Origin: Enterobacter cloacae
Lineage (GTDB): Bacteria > Pseudomonadota > Gammaproteobacteria > Enterobacterales > Enterobacteriaceae
Assembly (NCBI GenBank): GCA_014169315.1
Contig: AP022133.1
Span: 2,914,001 to 2,978,000, forward strand
Reading direction: 5' to 3'
Length of the DNA stretch: 64,000 bases
The position numbers and the translations under genes are program-made. The notes under the pieces are model-generated. The model made no database searches. It worked only from the letters and a program-made list of their open reading frames with translations, and had not been told where the DNA came from. Each line of letters opens with the position of its first letter. The stretch's first letter is position 1. Positions 34,422 to 44,480 of this stretch are shown here, one piece after another.

Positions 34422-34909
34422 TTGATCACCTTCACCCGGGCTTTTTCTCCCACCACCAGTGCGTTATCCGGAATGTTGTCCAGCACCACGCTACCTGCAC
34501 CCACGGTGACGTTATTGCCGATAGTAATGTCGCCAATGATCACCACGTTGGCTCCCAGCTCGACGTTATTGCCGATAACCGGGCACGCCAGACTGTCCGG
34601 CCCACGGTTGCCGATGGTCACCGCGTGGCGAATGGTGAAATCATCACCCGCAACCACAAATTTATTAATCACCACTGCATAGCCGTGGTGAATGGTGAAG
34701 CGGCGGCCAATGGTCGCGGCAGCCTGAATTTCATAACCAAAAATGCATTCGGTGATGATGCGGTACAGCACCAGAGCCGGTGCCGCCCAGATATTGTTCA
34801 GCACATTTTTTTTGCGCCACACCGAGCAAAAGTGCGCGATGCGGTATGCCAGAACCATGCAGCATGGGCGCAGGCTCCAGCTGTTTGCGCGGCAATCTTC
34901 CAGAAACAT
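34418..34909 (-). CDS. wcaB: WcaB, colanic acid O-acetyltransferase
   Basis: A 163-residue serine-acetyltransferase-like protein of the left-handed beta-helix family, with hexapeptide repeats such as ATIGRRFTIHHGYAVVI, VIGNNVELGANVVIIGDITI and NNVTVGAGSVV. It is thought to O-acetylate a sugar in colanic acid. Its start overlaps the wcaA stop by one base, and its end overlaps wcaC. Confidence 0.93.
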   Translation of the reverse strand: MFLEDCRANSWSLRPCCMVLAYRIAHFCSVWRKKNVLNNIWAAPALVLYRIITECIFGYEIQAAATIGRRFTIHHGYAVVINKFVVAGDDFTIRHAVTIGNRGPDSLACPVIGNNVELGANVVIIGDITIGNNVTVGAGSVVLDNIPDNALVVGEKARVKVIK

Positions 34910-35751
34910 TATTTCCCCCGAAGCCCATCAGCCAGGCGTTTACCATTGCGCACGGAAAACAGCGTGAGCAGCGTGCGCCAGTTCATGCGCTTATTGCGGA
35001 TTTGATAGAGGGTAAAGAGCTGATACTTCCGGCTGGCACGGTCAAACTTGTCCTTGTGCTTGCGGTAAAAGTGAAAGTAGCCCGAGAATTTTTTCGGCGA
35101 GGAGGTGATTTGCATCTCCCCATGGTTGATGTGCAGGATCTGCGTGGCCTCTTCCACTTTCCACGGTTCACCATATTCCACCACCATCCGCAGGAAGATG
35201 TCGTAATCCTGCGCGGCCTTCAGTTCGGTATCAAACAGACACGCTTTAAAGCGCCATGCCCAGGTAAACACCTGATTGCCAATGATATTGCGCTTATAAA
35301 ACAGACGGCGTGAGTACGGAGATTTCGGGTACAGCGGCAGACTCGCGGGCTGAGAGTAGACTTCACCCTGGCAGACATAGTCGTTGGCATACAGGAAAGC
35401 GTGCGTAACCAGCTGCTGTTGATGCGACAGGAAGATCGACAAACGATTTGGCGTCCATTCATCATCATCGTCAATACCGGTCAGATACTGCCCTTGCGCC
35501 TGCATAATCGCCTGGTTACGCACCGCACACGCCCCGGAGTTGATGGCGTTATGCGTATACATCACGCGCGGATCGTTGAGATCAGACACAAATTTCTGCA
35601 ACTGTTCATACGAGGAAGAACAGTCATCAACGACGATCAGCTCCCAGTTATCATAATCCTGTCGTAGTACGGATTTGATTGCGCGGATCGCCAGCTGCTG
35701 ACGGTTCCATGTCGGCATATAGATAGAAATCAAAGGGCGTTGTGTGGTCAT
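34909..35751 (-). CDS. wcaA: WcaA, colanic acid glycosyltransferase
   Basis: A GT2-family enzyme of 280 residues that adds one sugar to the colanic acid repeat (assigned as a glucuronate or fucose transferase; not settled). It has the typical N-terminus ISIYMPTWNRQQLAIRAI, VVDDCSS, and the DxD-type motif GIDDDDEWTPNRL. It is the first gene after the palindrome cluster that follows wzc. Confidence 0.93.
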   Translation of the reverse strand: MTTQRPLISIYMPTWNRQQLAIRAIKSVLRQDYDNWELIVVDDCSSSYEQLQKFVSDLNDPRVMYTHNAINSGACAVRNQAIMQAQGQYLTGIDDDDEWTPNRLSIFLSHQQQLVTHAFLYANDYVCQGEVYSQPASLPLYPKSPYSRRLFYKRNIIGNQVFTWAWRFKACLFDTELKAAQDYDIFLRMVVEYGEPWKVEEATQILHINHGEMQITSSPKKFSGYFHFYRKHKDKFDRASRKYQLFTLYQIRNKRMNWRTLLTLFSVRNGKRLADGLRGK

Positions 35752-35775
35752 GGTCTTTCCCGAATGAGTTCGATG

Positions 35776-35855
35776 CCCTCACCCCTGCCCTCTCCCAAAG
35801 GGAGAGGGGGATAATATTCCCTCTCCCTTTGGGAGAGGGTTAGGGTGAGGGGGGG
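35776..35855. repeat. Paired palindromic repeats between wzc and wcaA
   Basis: Two adjacent hairpins, CCTCTCCCAAAGGGAGAGG and CCCTCTCCCTTTGGGAGAGGG, are flanked by CCCTCACCCCTGCC and GTTAGGGTGAGGG arms that can also pair with each other. This is a BIME-like arrangement of the same family as the palindrome at 23773-23821. It occupies most of the 113-bp gap after the wza-wzb-wzc export genes. Confidence 0.85.
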
Positions 35856-35864
35856 GATGAACTT

Positions 35865-38027
35865 TTATTTGCTGTCCGATTTATATTCGTACTCGTAGTA
35901 CCCGTAATCCTGATAACCACTCGCGCGACGGAAGATGGAGTTCAGGATCACCCCTTTCACCTCAATACCGTTCTGTTCAAAACGGCTCAGGCTGGTTTCC
36001 ACCTCTTTGATGGTGTTCACCGCATAGCGCGCCACCATCAGCGTGGTACCTGCATGGCGGCCCACAACGGCAGCATCGGTGACGGCCAGAATTGGCGGTG
36101 TATCAATCAGCACCAGGTCGTAGTGTTTGCTCGCCCACGCCACCAGTTGGCTAAAGCGCTCACTCATCAGCAGTTCAGAGGGGTTAGGCGGTACCTGTCC
36201 ACGCGGGATCAGGTCAAATTTCGGGATCGAGGTCGGTTTAGCACTTTCACTAATCTCCCCTTTACCGAGCAGGATTTCCGACAAGCCGTTGACGTTGTTG
36301 GTGCCCAGCAGCTCGTGGGTGTAACCCTTACGCATATCGCAGTCGATCAGCAGCACGCGTTTATTGGTCTGGCTCACCACCGCCGCCAGGTTGGCACAGA
36401 CGAATGTCTTACCAATCGACGGGCTTACACCGGTCATCATCAGGACGTTATTTTTAGCCTGCATCATGGCAAAGTGCAGGCTGGTTCGCAGGCTGCGCAC
36501 CGCTTCAATCGCCAGGTCAGTTGGGTTACCCACCGCCAGAAGCTGGCTCTGTTTGTAACGCTTAACGCCCTTCACGGTTTTGACGCTGTCATGCGATTTC
36601 TGCCACTCGGACAGAGGAATGCTGGCATACACGCTGATGCCATTCTCTTCCAGCGCCTGTGGGCTTTCGATACCACGGTTGAACAGCGAGCGCAGCAATA
36701 CGCCGACGATGGAAAGCATCAGGCCAAGAATAATGCTGCCGAGAATAATCAGCGCTTTCTTCGGCTTCAGCACACCAGGCTGGGTAATTGCCGGGTCAAC
36801 GATACGCACATCGCCGACGGTGCTGGCTTCGGTGATTTTCAGCTCCTGCTGTTTATTCAGCAATTGCATATACACCTGCTGACCAGATTCCACGTCGCGG
36901 GTCAGACGCACAATTTCCTGCTGCGTCTTTGGCATCGCGGTCACGCGGTTATTCAGCTTCGCCTTCTCTTCTTCCAGCGTCTGGCGTTTTTCCAGCAACG
37001 TGCGGTAGGCCGGGTGACGTTTGGTGTAGAGCTTGGAGATTTCGGCTTCTTTGAAGGTCAGTTCGTTGAGCTGTGCGTCAATGTTAACCATTGAATCGAG
37101 AACCGATTTTGCTTCCAGCGGTAAATCAACGGAATCTTTATCCTGACGATAGGCATTCAGTTTATTCTCTGCATCATCCAGATGAGCGCGCACCTCTGGC
37201 AGCTGTTTCGCCAGGAAGGCGAGGCTTTTTGCCGCTTCCGCCGATTTACGCTCCACGTTCTGCTCAAGGTAGTTGCGGGTAATGCTGTTGAGTACGTCGC
37301 GGATTTGATCTTTATCCTCACCGGTAAAGGTCATGCTCAGAACGCCGGTGTCCTTACCATTTTCGGTGACGGTCAGGTTATTTTGCAGATTATTGATCAT
37401 CCCCAGCGTGGAAAATTTGGTGACCGTAAACTCACCCCCTTCCTGCGCCTGAATGCTGCTCACCATCATGCTGACGCCGTCTTTGGTGAGCATCTGCCCC
37501 ACTTCACCCCGCGCACTAAAGCCCGCATCGCTGGTCAACTGATACTGTTGCGGGCTCAGCACGGTCAGGGTAAACGTCTGATCCGCGCCCCCTTTCGGCA
37601 GCACAAAATCCGTCACTTTCACGGTGTCATTGCTGCGGCCCATCAGGCGATCCCAGCCCGCACCAAATACCGGGAAGGTATTTTTGGTGACGGAAATATC
37701 CAGCCCCAGGTCGTGAACCGTTTTACCGAGTACCAGACGCGACTGGATAAGCTGAATTTCGGCGTCTGATGCCGGAGGCTTGTTGGCCAGCGCGGAACCA
37801 ATGTCCTGCACCAGCGAGCTACCGGTGTTCTGCTCAATCTGCATCAGCGCATCGGCGCTGTAGATTGGCGTCGCGAACAGCGTATAGACAACCGCCGCAG
37901 CGGCAAATACGGCGGTGATCCCAATCACCCACCACTTCGCTTCTACAACGGTGCCGACCAGGCGACCAATATCAATTTCATCACTGCCCGAAGTCGGGGC
38001 GGCAGAAAGTTTTGTTTTTTCTGTCAT
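35865..38027 (-). CDS. wzc: Wzc, tyrosine autokinase and colanic acid co-polymerase
   Basis: An inner-membrane bacterial tyrosine kinase that controls polymerisation and export with Wza and Wzb. I chose the ATG at 38027 (MTEKTKLSAAPTSGSDEIDI), giving 720 residues as in E. coli. Domains in order: a membrane helix near 30-50, a large periplasmic Wzz-type region with coiled coil, a second membrane helix near 425-445, then the kinase with Walker A GVSPSIGKTF, Walker A' LLIDCDMRKG and Walker B LVLIDTPP. The C-terminal tyrosine cluster YQDYGYYEYEY has six Tyr. Confidence 0.97.
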   Translation of the reverse strand: MTEKTKLSAAPTSGSDEIDIGRLVGTVVEAKWWVIGITAVFAAAAVVYTLFATPIYSADALMQIEQNTGSSLVQDIGSALANKPPASDAEIQLIQSRLVLGKTVHDLGLDISVTKNTFPVFGAGWDRLMGRSNDTVKVTDFVLPKGGADQTFTLTVLSPQQYQLTSDAGFSARGEVGQMLTKDGVSMMVSSIQAQEGGEFTVTKFSTLGMINNLQNNLTVTENGKDTGVLSMTFTGEDKDQIRDVLNSITRNYLEQNVERKSAEAAKSLAFLAKQLPEVRAHLDDAENKLNAYRQDKDSVDLPLEAKSVLDSMVNIDAQLNELTFKEAEISKLYTKRHPAYRTLLEKRQTLEEEKAKLNNRVTAMPKTQQEIVRLTRDVESGQQVYMQLLNKQQELKITEASTVGDVRIVDPAITQPGVLKPKKALIILGSIILGLMLSIVGVLLRSLFNRGIESPQALEENGISVYASIPLSEWQKSHDSVKTVKGVKRYKQSQLLAVGNPTDLAIEAVRSLRTSLHFAMMQAKNNVLMMTGVSPSIGKTFVCANLAAVVSQTNKRVLLIDCDMRKGYTHELLGTNNVNGLSEILLGKGEISESAKPTSIPKFDLIPRGQVPPNPSELLMSERFSQLVAWASKHYDLVLIDTPPILAVTDAAVVGRHAGTTLMVARYAVNTIKEVETSLSRFEQNGIEVKGVILNSIFRRASGYQDYGYYEYEYKSDSK

Positions 38028-38029
38028 TG

Positions 38030-38473
38030 TTATCCCTGCTGAGCTTTCAGTGCCTGCGCCCACTGACGGGCAGACTGGTCAAGTAAGGTGTATACCGCTT
38101 CAAACGCCTCACGACTTTTGCGATACGGATCGGGGATTTCACGTTCATTGTCCCAGTGACCAAACAGCATCACCTTGCCGCGCATCTCCGGCGCGATGTC
38201 GCACAGCGCGTGAATGTGGCGTTTTTCCATCGTCAGGATCAGGTCATACTCCCGGCACATCCGGCCGGAGACCTGGCGGGCGCAGTGCCCGTCAAGGGAA
38301 AGGTTGTGACCGTTGGCAACGCTGGTGGCACGTTCATCGGCACTTTTACCGACCAACGCACCAAGCCCTGCGGAGTCAACGGTGAGTCCGGGCTGATAAT
38401 TTTTCAGCAACCGTTCCGCCGTCGGGGAACGGCAAATGTTCCCCACGCATACCACCAGAATTTTGTTAAACAT
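38030..38473 (-). CDS. wzb: Wzb, low-molecular-weight protein-tyrosine phosphatase
   Basis: This cytoplasmic phosphatase dephosphorylates Wzc and keeps its cycle going. The 147-residue protein begins MFNKILVVCVGNICRSP with the catalytic Cys9 and the C-x5-R-S loop, and has the general acid in the DPYRKS motif. It lies two bases upstream of wzc and six bases downstream of wza. Confidence 0.97.
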   Translation of the reverse strand: MFNKILVVCVGNICRSPTAERLLKNYQPGLTVDSAGLGALVGKSADERATSVANGHNLSLDGHCARQVSGRMCREYDLILTMEKRHIHALCDIAPEMRGKVMLFGHWDNEREIPDPYRKSREAFEAVYTLLDQSARQWAQALKAQQG

Positions 38474-38479
38474 CGCGGG

Positions 38480-39619
38480 TTACCAGGTATGAATGTCGCG
38501 CGCCGTATCCGTCATGTAGCGAACGCCACTGATGGTTGGCAGCAACTGGTTGATCAGGCGGTTCCAGCGGGCAACTGGCGCGGTGGTGACATACACCACA
38601 TCGTATGGCTGCAGGCGGAACGACGTTGCCATTACCAAAGACGTCGCATCAGACATATCCAGCTGGTAGATATTGGCAATCTTGCCTTTGGCGCTGGCGT
38701 CGTTCTTCAGCGGACGGATCACGAAGATACCGCTGGCGTTGGAGGACGTCAGATCGATGCCTTCCGCATTGCCCAGCGCTTCGGTCAGGGTCATGCCGCT
38801 GAAGTCCATCTTGAGGGTGCTCTGCTTCTTCACTTCGCCCATCACGAACACTTTCAGATCGTCGTTGCGTGGTACGTAGAGAATATCGCCCGGATAGAGC
38901 AGACGATTCTGGGTCAGGTCACCGTTTTGCATCAGCGCCTGCAGGGAAATGCGCTGCTCTTTGCCGTTATGCGTGAGTACCACGTTGCGCCAGTCAGCGC
39001 CGTCGGTTAAACCGCCTGCGGCGTTAACGGCGTCCAGCACGGTGAGGGGGACGTTGGTAATGGCCTGCTGGCCAGATTTGTTCACCTGCCCGGAGATATA
39101 GGCTTTCTGCGAGCGGAATGCGGCGATATTAACGTCCACCTGCGGGTCAGCAATGTACTGCGCCAGGCGGCCGGTAATATCACTACGGATCTCGGCGAGC
39201 GTTTTCCCTGCAACATGCACTTTGCCGATATAGGGATAGAACATGGTCCCGTCAGACTGCACCCAGTTCCCGGTATCGCTTGAGCTGCGATACTGGCCCG
39301 CCGGAGTTGTCAGTTCCGGGTGGTCCCAGACGGTCACGTTGATCACATCACCTGGCCCTACGCGGTACTGATAAGAGGCTATTTCCTGGTCCAGAGACAT
39401 ATTCGGCTGGGCAACATTTGGACGTGGGCGTAATTGTTCGACCAGACGCGGCGTCAGCGGATAAACATTCACCATTTTGTCGAGGTCAAAATCAGCATCC
39501 TGCTGTTTGATCACATCCTTGCCCATTGTTGACATATTGCTGCCGGGAAAGACCGTACAACCACTCATCAAGGTCACCGACACCAATAATGGCATCAATT
39601 TCATTTTGGATTTCATCAT
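38480..39619 (-). CDS. wza: Wza, outer-membrane polysaccharide export lipoprotein
   Basis: An octameric outer-membrane channel for colanic acid, 379 residues, the same as E. coli. The lipoprotein signal ends in LMSGC, so Cys21 is acylated. Periplasmic domains follow (the polysaccharide export domain with [17 protein letters not shown], then SLBB-type repeats), and the C-terminal amphipathic segment [16 protein letters not shown] forms the helical barrel. It is the first gene of the cps operon. Confidence 0.97.
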   Translation of the reverse strand: MMKSKMKLMPLLVSVTLMSGCTVFPGSNMSTMGKDVIKQQDADFDLDKMVNVYPLTPRLVEQLRPRPNVAQPNMSLDQEIASYQYRVGPGDVINVTVWDHPELTTPAGQYRSSSDTGNWVQSDGTMFYPYIGKVHVAGKTLAEIRSDITGRLAQYIADPQVDVNIAAFRSQKAYISGQVNKSGQQAITNVPLTVLDAVNAAGGLTDGADWRNVVLTHNGKEQRISLQALMQNGDLTQNRLLYPGDILYVPRNDDLKVFVMGEVKKQSTLKMDFSGMTLTEALGNAEGIDLTSSNASGIFVIRPLKNDASAKGKIANIYQLDMSDATSLVMATSFRLQPYDVVYVTTAPVARWNRLINQLLPTISGVRYMTDTARDIHTW

Positions 39620-39795
39620 TGATTATTTATCACTTTGGCAGAGTAATTACCCTGTGAAATTTAAATAAGCCCGGGTCTTTTGGCTTTCAGCATGCAGTTA
39701 ATCAAATAGAAATATAACTGGCATCAGTCCTAAAAAAAGCTTATTCACCCACTGGCTATTGACAGAATAATCGAGGCTGATTCACTCGCGTCCGG

Positions 39796-39834
39796 GCACG
39801 CTACCGCCCTTGGCTTTCAGTTACCAATCTACTG
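39796..39834 (-). promoter_or_regulatory. JUMPStart element with ops site (colanic acid operon leader)
   Basis: The minus strand reads AGTAGATTGGTAACTGAAAG then CCAAGGGCGGTAGCGTGC, a match to JUMPStart with the ops core GGCGGTAG (39808-39801). This recruits RfaH to the elongating polymerase and favours read-through of the long cps operon. It lies in the wza leader. Confidence 0.93.
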
Positions 39835-40176
39835 ACTAAACAATATGTTATGGAAAGACACCCTCTTGAATCAGGTCTTATAGCAAATATACCAACCACT
39901 TCAGAGAAGTTGCTGATAATGAATAACCGAGACTAAAGACCGGAACAATAATAGCAACAAGGAGATTTAACATTTGATGCTGAGGGAATTGTTGCAGCTA
40001 ACCTAATAGCAGGCAAGAAGAAATCCGCCCTGATAACTATTTTTAAGAATAATATTAAGAGCAAATTTTTCACATTTTAGGATTTTCTTTATATTGACAA
40101 AAAACACATTAAAATCATTAATTGCGATATATCCTAAATATCTCACTTCATAATCAAATATACGCCTTTACCTTAT

Positions 40177-40190
40177 GTACAGTATTCTCA
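40177..40190 (-). promoter_or_regulatory. Possible RcsAB box of the cps promoter
   Basis: The plus strand reads GTACAGTATTCTCA, sharing the half TATTCTCA with the E. coli wza RcsAB box as I know it and about 10 of 14 positions overall. It lies about 560 bases upstream of wza, compatible with a site upstream of a long leader. Weak match, so a candidate only. Confidence 0.4.
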
Positions 40191-40311
40191 GCATATTTTC
40201 TTTTTCTCCCGCTTATTAAGAGAAATCTCACCCTGGCATTGCAATTTCCTCTGGTTTTATCCATGATCAAAGTGTGACATTGGTCATATAACAGAAGGTA
40301 TTGCTATTACT

Positions 40312-41895
40312 ATGGAATGGATTGCCGATCCATCACTCTGGGCCGGGTTGGTTACGCTGGTCGTCATCGAATTAGTACTCGGTATTGATAATCTGGTCTT
40401 TATCGCCATCCTCGCCGAAAAATTGCCACCTTCGCAGCGTGACCGGGCGCGCGTGACGGGTTTGTTGCTGGCGATGGTGATGCGACTGTTGCTGCTGGCG
40501 TCAATCTCCTGGCTGGTCACGCTGACCACGCCGCTGTTTACCGTTTACAACCTGAGCTTTAGCGCCCGCGATCTGATCATGCTTTTTGGTGGGTTGTTCC
40601 TGCTGTTCAAAGCCACGGTAGAGTTGAATGAGCGGCTTGAAGGGAAAGACAGTGAAAACCCCACCCAGCGCCGGGGCGCTAAATTCTGGCCAGTGGTCGC
40701 GCAAATTGTGGTGCTGGATGCGGTCTTCTCGCTGGACTCGGTCATCACTGCCGTCGGGATGGTAGACCATCTGGCCGTGATGATGGCCGCCGTGATTATC
40801 GCCATTGTACTGATGGTCATGGCGAGCAAAGCGCTGACACGGTTTGTGAACAGCCACCCGACCATCGTCATCCTCTGTCTGAGCTTCCTGCTGATGATTG
40901 GCTTTAGCCTGGTGGCCGACGGTTTCGGATTCCACATTCCAAAAGGCTATCTGTACGCCGCCATTGGTTTCTCGGTCATGATTGAATCGCTTAACCAGCT
41001 GGCGATTTTCAACCGCCGTCGTTTTCTGTCTGCTAACCAGAGTCTGCGCCAGCGCACTGCCGACACGGTAATGCGCCTGCTCAGCGGACAAAAAGAAGAT
41101 GCGGAGCTGGATGCCGCATCCTCCGCGATGCTCGCCGATCACAGCGACGGGCAGATTTTTGACCCGCAGGAGCGGCGGATGATTGAGCGGGTGCTCAATC
41201 TGAACCAGCGTTCAGTCAGCAGTATCATGACCTCACGCCATGACATTGAACATATCGATCTGGCCGCCCCGGAAGAGCAAATCCGCGCGTTGCTGGATAA
41301 AAACCAGCACACCCGCGTGGTCGTCACTGGGGAAGAAGAGGAAGAAGAGCTGCTGGGCGTCGTGCATGTTATCGACCTGCTGCAACAACAGCTGCACGGC
41401 GAACCACTCAATCTGCGCGCACTGGTGCGCCAGCCGCTGGTGTTCCCGGAAACGTTGCTGTTGCTCTCGGCGCTGGAGCAGTTCCGTAACGCGCGCACCC
41501 ATTTTGCTTTTGTGGTGGATGAGTTTGGTTCGGTTGAAGGGCTGGTCACGCTCAGCGACGTAATGGAAACCATCGCCGGTAATCTCCCCAACGAGGTAGA
41601 TGAAATTGATGCGCGCCATGACATTCAGAAAAATGCAGACGGTTCATGGACGGCCAACGGCCATATGCCGCTTGAAGACCTGATCCAGTATGTTCCCCTG
41701 CCTCTGGATGAGAAACGTGAGTACCACACCATTGCCGGTTTGTTGATGGAATATCTGCAGCGCATTCCGGTACCCGGTGAAGAGGTACAGGTCGGGGATT
41801 ATCTGATTAAGACATTACAGGTGGAGAACCATCGCGTGCAGAAGGTACGGTTAATACCGCTACGCGATGAGGAAGAGATGGATTTTGAGGTGTAA
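40312..41895 (+). CDS. yegH: YegH, TerC-family membrane protein with CBS and CorC/HlyC domains
   Basis: A 527-residue inner-membrane protein. The N-terminal half (about 1-235) is a TerC-type domain with roughly seven helices and the conserved acidic motifs [20 protein letters not shown] and [15 protein letters not shown]. It is followed by a CBS pair (about 300-425, with [15 protein letters not shown]) and a C-terminal CorC/HlyC transporter-associated domain. Metal transport or resistance is suggested by the family; the exact role is unknown. It is divergent from wza and convergent with asmA. Confidence 0.94.
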   Translation: MEWIADPSLWAGLVTLVVIELVLGIDNLVFIAILAEKLPPSQRDRARVTGLLLAMVMRLLLLASISWLVTLTTPLFTVYNLSFSARDLIMLFGGLFLLFKATVELNERLEGKDSENPTQRRGAKFWPVVAQIVVLDAVFSLDSVITAVGMVDHLAVMMAAVIIAIVLMVMASKALTRFVNSHPTIVILCLSFLLMIGFSLVADGFGFHIPKGYLYAAIGFSVMIESLNQLAIFNRRRFLSANQSLRQRTADTVMRLLSGQKEDAELDAASSAMLADHSDGQIFDPQERRMIERVLNLNQRSVSSIMTSRHDIEHIDLAAPEEQIRALLDKNQHTRVVVTGEEEEEELLGVVHVIDLLQQQLHGEPLNLRALVRQPLVFPETLLLLSALEQFRNARTHFAFVVDEFGSVEGLVTLSDVMETIAGNLPNEVDEIDARHDIQKNADGSWTANGHMPLEDLIQYVPLPLDEKREYHTIAGLLMEYLQRIPVPGEEVQVGDYLIKTLQVENHRVQKVRLIPLRDEEEMDFEV

Positions 41896-41898
41896 AAA

Positions 41899-41928
41899 AG
41901 CCGGGTGGAGGCTACGCCTTACCCGGCA
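41899..41928. repeat. REP element between yegH and asmA
   Basis: GCCGGGTGGAGGCTACGCCT followed by TACCCGGC pairs GCCGGGT with ACCCGGC around a REP-like centre. It fills the gap between two convergent genes and may serve as their shared 3' hairpin. Confidence 0.85.
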
Positions 41929-41937
41929 CAACAGACA

Positions 41938-43785
41938 TCAAAGCTTATTGAGCAGCTTCTTCGCATCTTTCCCTGTCTGTGAATCCTTATTCCGATCCGC
42001 CCAGTCGTTCAGCCGACGTTTGGCTTCATCCTGCAGATGCTTACGCAGGATCTGATCCACCTGAAGGCTGTAATTCAGCGCCTGCCATTTGCCGTACACG
42101 CTAAGCGGGATCGGCGTCTCTTTCAGGAAGTCGACCAGTTTGCTTTCACCCTGCCAGCCGGAAAGCACACGCACGTTAAAACGGGTATCTGCCGTCTCTT
42201 TCACCAGATCCAGCGAGCCTTCGCCCGTTAACGACAACAGGGATGAAGAGCCCTGCATGCCGCCCAGAGAGAGCTGCCCGTTGTCCAGCGTCAGGTCACT
42301 GGTAAAGCTATCGAGACGCGTTGCGCTGTCGTAATTTTCCTGGGCCTGGACGTTACTGCTGCGTTCAACCGCCTGCTGAACCAGTTGCTGGAAGTTGAGT
42401 CCTTCCATACGGCTGTCTTTTAGCTCAACATGAGCCTGCCCCTGCCAGTCGCGGCGGAAGGCGTCAGCATCGATCTTCGCCCCGGAAAAGTCCCCGGCCA
42501 GCGTCAGCTGCCCCGTCATGGATATCGGGTAGTTAAAGGCTTTCAGGATCGTACCAATCTCAACGTTGTCGAGACGCGGCTGGAACTCCGCGCTGGCGGG
42601 TTCTGTACGCACATCCAGCGAGCCAGGCAGAGAAACATGCCCGGTCCCCATTTTGCCGCTCAGCTCGGAGACAACCAGCAACCCGTTATGGTTAAACATC
42701 TGGCTGCTCACATTGGTAAAGTCAATGCCGCGCCAGCGCACGCTGTTGGCTTTCAGCAGAATGTCTGCCGTGAACCCGCGCAGACCGTTATAGTCTGGCT
42801 GATCAATATTGGAGGAGATAACCGGGCGCGTCTGTTTCATCTGACTCTGCCCCGATTGCTGCACATCACTGTCCGGTGCGGCGGCCTGGGTCACGAGCAG
42901 GTTCTCCAGGTTCAGATTATCAAACTGCAGGTTCAGCACCCATTTCGGCTTCTGTTCAAGAGAAACACTCGCCTGCCCTTTCAGGCTGCTGTCGTTCGCC
43001 TGCAGGTTAAGGTTATCCAGCTCCAGCTGTTTTTGTTCTTCACGCCATACGGCTTGCAACGTTCCCTGGCCGGTAATTCCCTGAGCAGGAACATCGGCCC
43101 CCGTCAGTTGCCAGTTCAGTTGCTGAATATCTGCCGTGAGCTGGTGCGGATAATCCGACGCATTCACGCTGGCATTCAGCGACAGGGTCAGATCGCGCTG
43201 ATCGCGGTTTACTCGTCCACTGAAATCCACCGAGGCACGATGGTGCGCGTCCTGCTCCATCTTCAGGTTAATGTTGCGTACAGTGACCTGATCATTATCT
43301 TCATGCTGGAAAACCAGCACACTGTCGGCCACTTTCAGTTTACCGATATCAAATGACCAGCCTGTATCAGACGCCCCATCTGGCAGGGTGTTTTCACGTG
43401 GTGCAACCGGCGCATCCGCGTTTCGCACGGCTTCAGTTTGTGGGGTAAGCTGAATGACCGCGCTTTTCAGCATCACCTGGTCTACCTGCAACTGGTGTGA
43501 AAAGAGCGGGAACAGCGCCACATCAAGACGCATGTTATCGGCCGATACCAGCGGCTGAGTGGCCCCCGGTGCGGTTAACGACATACGGCCTGAGAGAATG
43601 CTGAGTTGCGGCCAGACGTGCCACCGCAGCGGCCCATCCAGCTTCAGTTCATAACCGCTGCGCGCTTCAACCTGCCGCACCATATAGGCACGGAAATCAT
43701 TAGGGTTAACCAGCAGAACCAACGCTGAAAGGCCAGCAACCAGCACCACCAGCAATATCATCAGCGTTGTCAGAACTCTTCTCAT
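41938..43785 (-). CDS. asmA: AsmA, inner-membrane anchored AsmA-like protein
   Basis: A 615-residue protein with an N-terminal membrane helix (LTTLMILLVVLVAGLSALVLL) and a long periplasmic body of AsmA/VPS13-like beta-strand repeats. The family is implicated in phospholipid transport to the outer membrane; asmA mutations in E. coli affect outer-membrane assembly. It starts 22 bases after dcd, so the two are probably cotranscribed. Confidence 0.95.
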   Translation of the reverse strand: MRRVLTTLMILLVVLVAGLSALVLLVNPNDFRAYMVRQVEARSGYELKLDGPLRWHVWPQLSILSGRMSLTAPGATQPLVSADNMRLDVALFPLFSHQLQVDQVMLKSAVIQLTPQTEAVRNADAPVAPRENTLPDGASDTGWSFDIGKLKVADSVLVFQHEDNDQVTVRNINLKMEQDAHHRASVDFSGRVNRDQRDLTLSLNASVNASDYPHQLTADIQQLNWQLTGADVPAQGITGQGTLQAVWREEQKQLELDNLNLQANDSSLKGQASVSLEQKPKWVLNLQFDNLNLENLLVTQAAAPDSDVQQSGQSQMKQTRPVISSNIDQPDYNGLRGFTADILLKANSVRWRGIDFTNVSSQMFNHNGLLVVSELSGKMGTGHVSLPGSLDVRTEPASAEFQPRLDNVEIGTILKAFNYPISMTGQLTLAGDFSGAKIDADAFRRDWQGQAHVELKDSRMEGLNFQQLVQQAVERSSNVQAQENYDSATRLDSFTSDLTLDNGQLSLGGMQGSSSLLSLTGEGSLDLVKETADTRFNVRVLSGWQGESKLVDFLKETPIPLSVYGKWQALNYSLQVDQILRKHLQDEAKRRLNDWADRNKDSQTGKDAKKLLNKL

Positions 43786-43807
43786 GGCATCCTCAGTGGA
43801 CTAACGA

Positions 43808-44389
43808 TCAGTCTTTATCAATACGACTGGCAACCGCACCCTGCTGGTCGCGATATTTTGCATCCTGACGGCGGTTATAAGGACGCTCTGCCGGACCTGT
43901 CAGGGGTTCAAAGCTCAGCGCGCCAATCATCATACCCGGGCGCAGTGCCAGCGGTAGTTTACCGGCGTTGAAGAACTCCAGCACGATACGGCCCGACCAG
44001 CCTGGATCGATACGGTGCGCGGTCACGTGTACCATCAGCCCCAGACGCGCCAGAGAAGAACGGCCATCAAGCCAGCCAACCAGATCCGCAGGCAACGTGA
44101 CGGATTCAAACGTCACCGCCAGCGCCAGCTCACCCGGATGCAGGTAAAACGCATCACCCTCGTCGAGGACAATTTCGTCACTCATCACACGATCAAGCGC
44201 CGCGCTGACTTCGTCCTTCGGCCCGCTGAGGTCGATAAACGGTGCAGTGTGGCCGCTAAAGGTGCGGAATTTATTTCCCAGACGCACGTCAACGGTCACA
44301 CCATTGATACGCTCCACCGGCGGGCGCGGGGTAATAGACAGGCGGCCTTCATCCAGCCAGGCTTCTATATCGCGATCACAAAGACGCAT
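43808..44389 (-). CDS. dcd: dCTP deaminase
   Basis: This enzyme deaminates dCTP to dUTP, the main route to thymidylate in enteric bacteria. The 193-residue trimeric protein has the catalytic and nucleotide-binding motifs [20 protein letters not shown] and [14 protein letters not shown]. It lies upstream of asmA and downstream of udk, with a hairpin in the udk-dcd gap. Confidence 0.97.
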   Translation of the reverse strand: MRLCDRDIEAWLDEGRLSITPRPPVERINGVTVDVRLGNKFRTFSGHTAPFIDLSGPKDEVSAALDRVMSDEIVLDEGDAFYLHPGELALAVTFESVTLPADLVGWLDGRSSLARLGLMVHVTAHRIDPGWSGRIVLEFFNAGKLPLALRPGMMIGALSFEPLTGPAERPYNRRQDAKYRDQQGAVASRIDKD

Positions 44390-44414
44390 GGCACTTTCTC
44401 CTTTCGTGCATCGT

Positions 44415-44440
44415 GCCCTGAGAGTTTACTGACTCAGGGC
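44415..44440. repeat. Inverted repeat between udk and dcd
   Basis: GCCCTGAG (44415-44422) and CTCAGGGC (44433-44440) form a perfect 8-bp stem with a 10-base loop. There is no T run, so termination is doubtful. It could be a weak attenuator or mRNA 3' stabiliser between the two genes. Confidence 0.55.
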
Positions 44441-44480
44441 AAAACCAGGTTATATCTGAACGGTACACAATTCGCGTGGC

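Larger units (their letters stand above)
39620..40311. promoter_or_regulatory. AT-rich cps promoter and leader region
   Basis: A 692-base intergenic stretch with no credible gene separates divergent wza and yegH. It is strongly AT-rich compared with the flanking genes. For wza it contains a JUMPStart/ops element about 180 bases before the start codon and, further upstream, a possible RcsAB box (40177-40190). yegH has AGAAGG 9 bases before its ATG. A long untranslated leader is usual for cps operons of this type. Confidence 0.75.

Noticed and set aside
36054..37094. Plus-strand open frame of 346 codons opposite wzc
   Set aside because: Antisense shadow of wzc: composition rich in His, Gln and Arg, no start signal, no domain.
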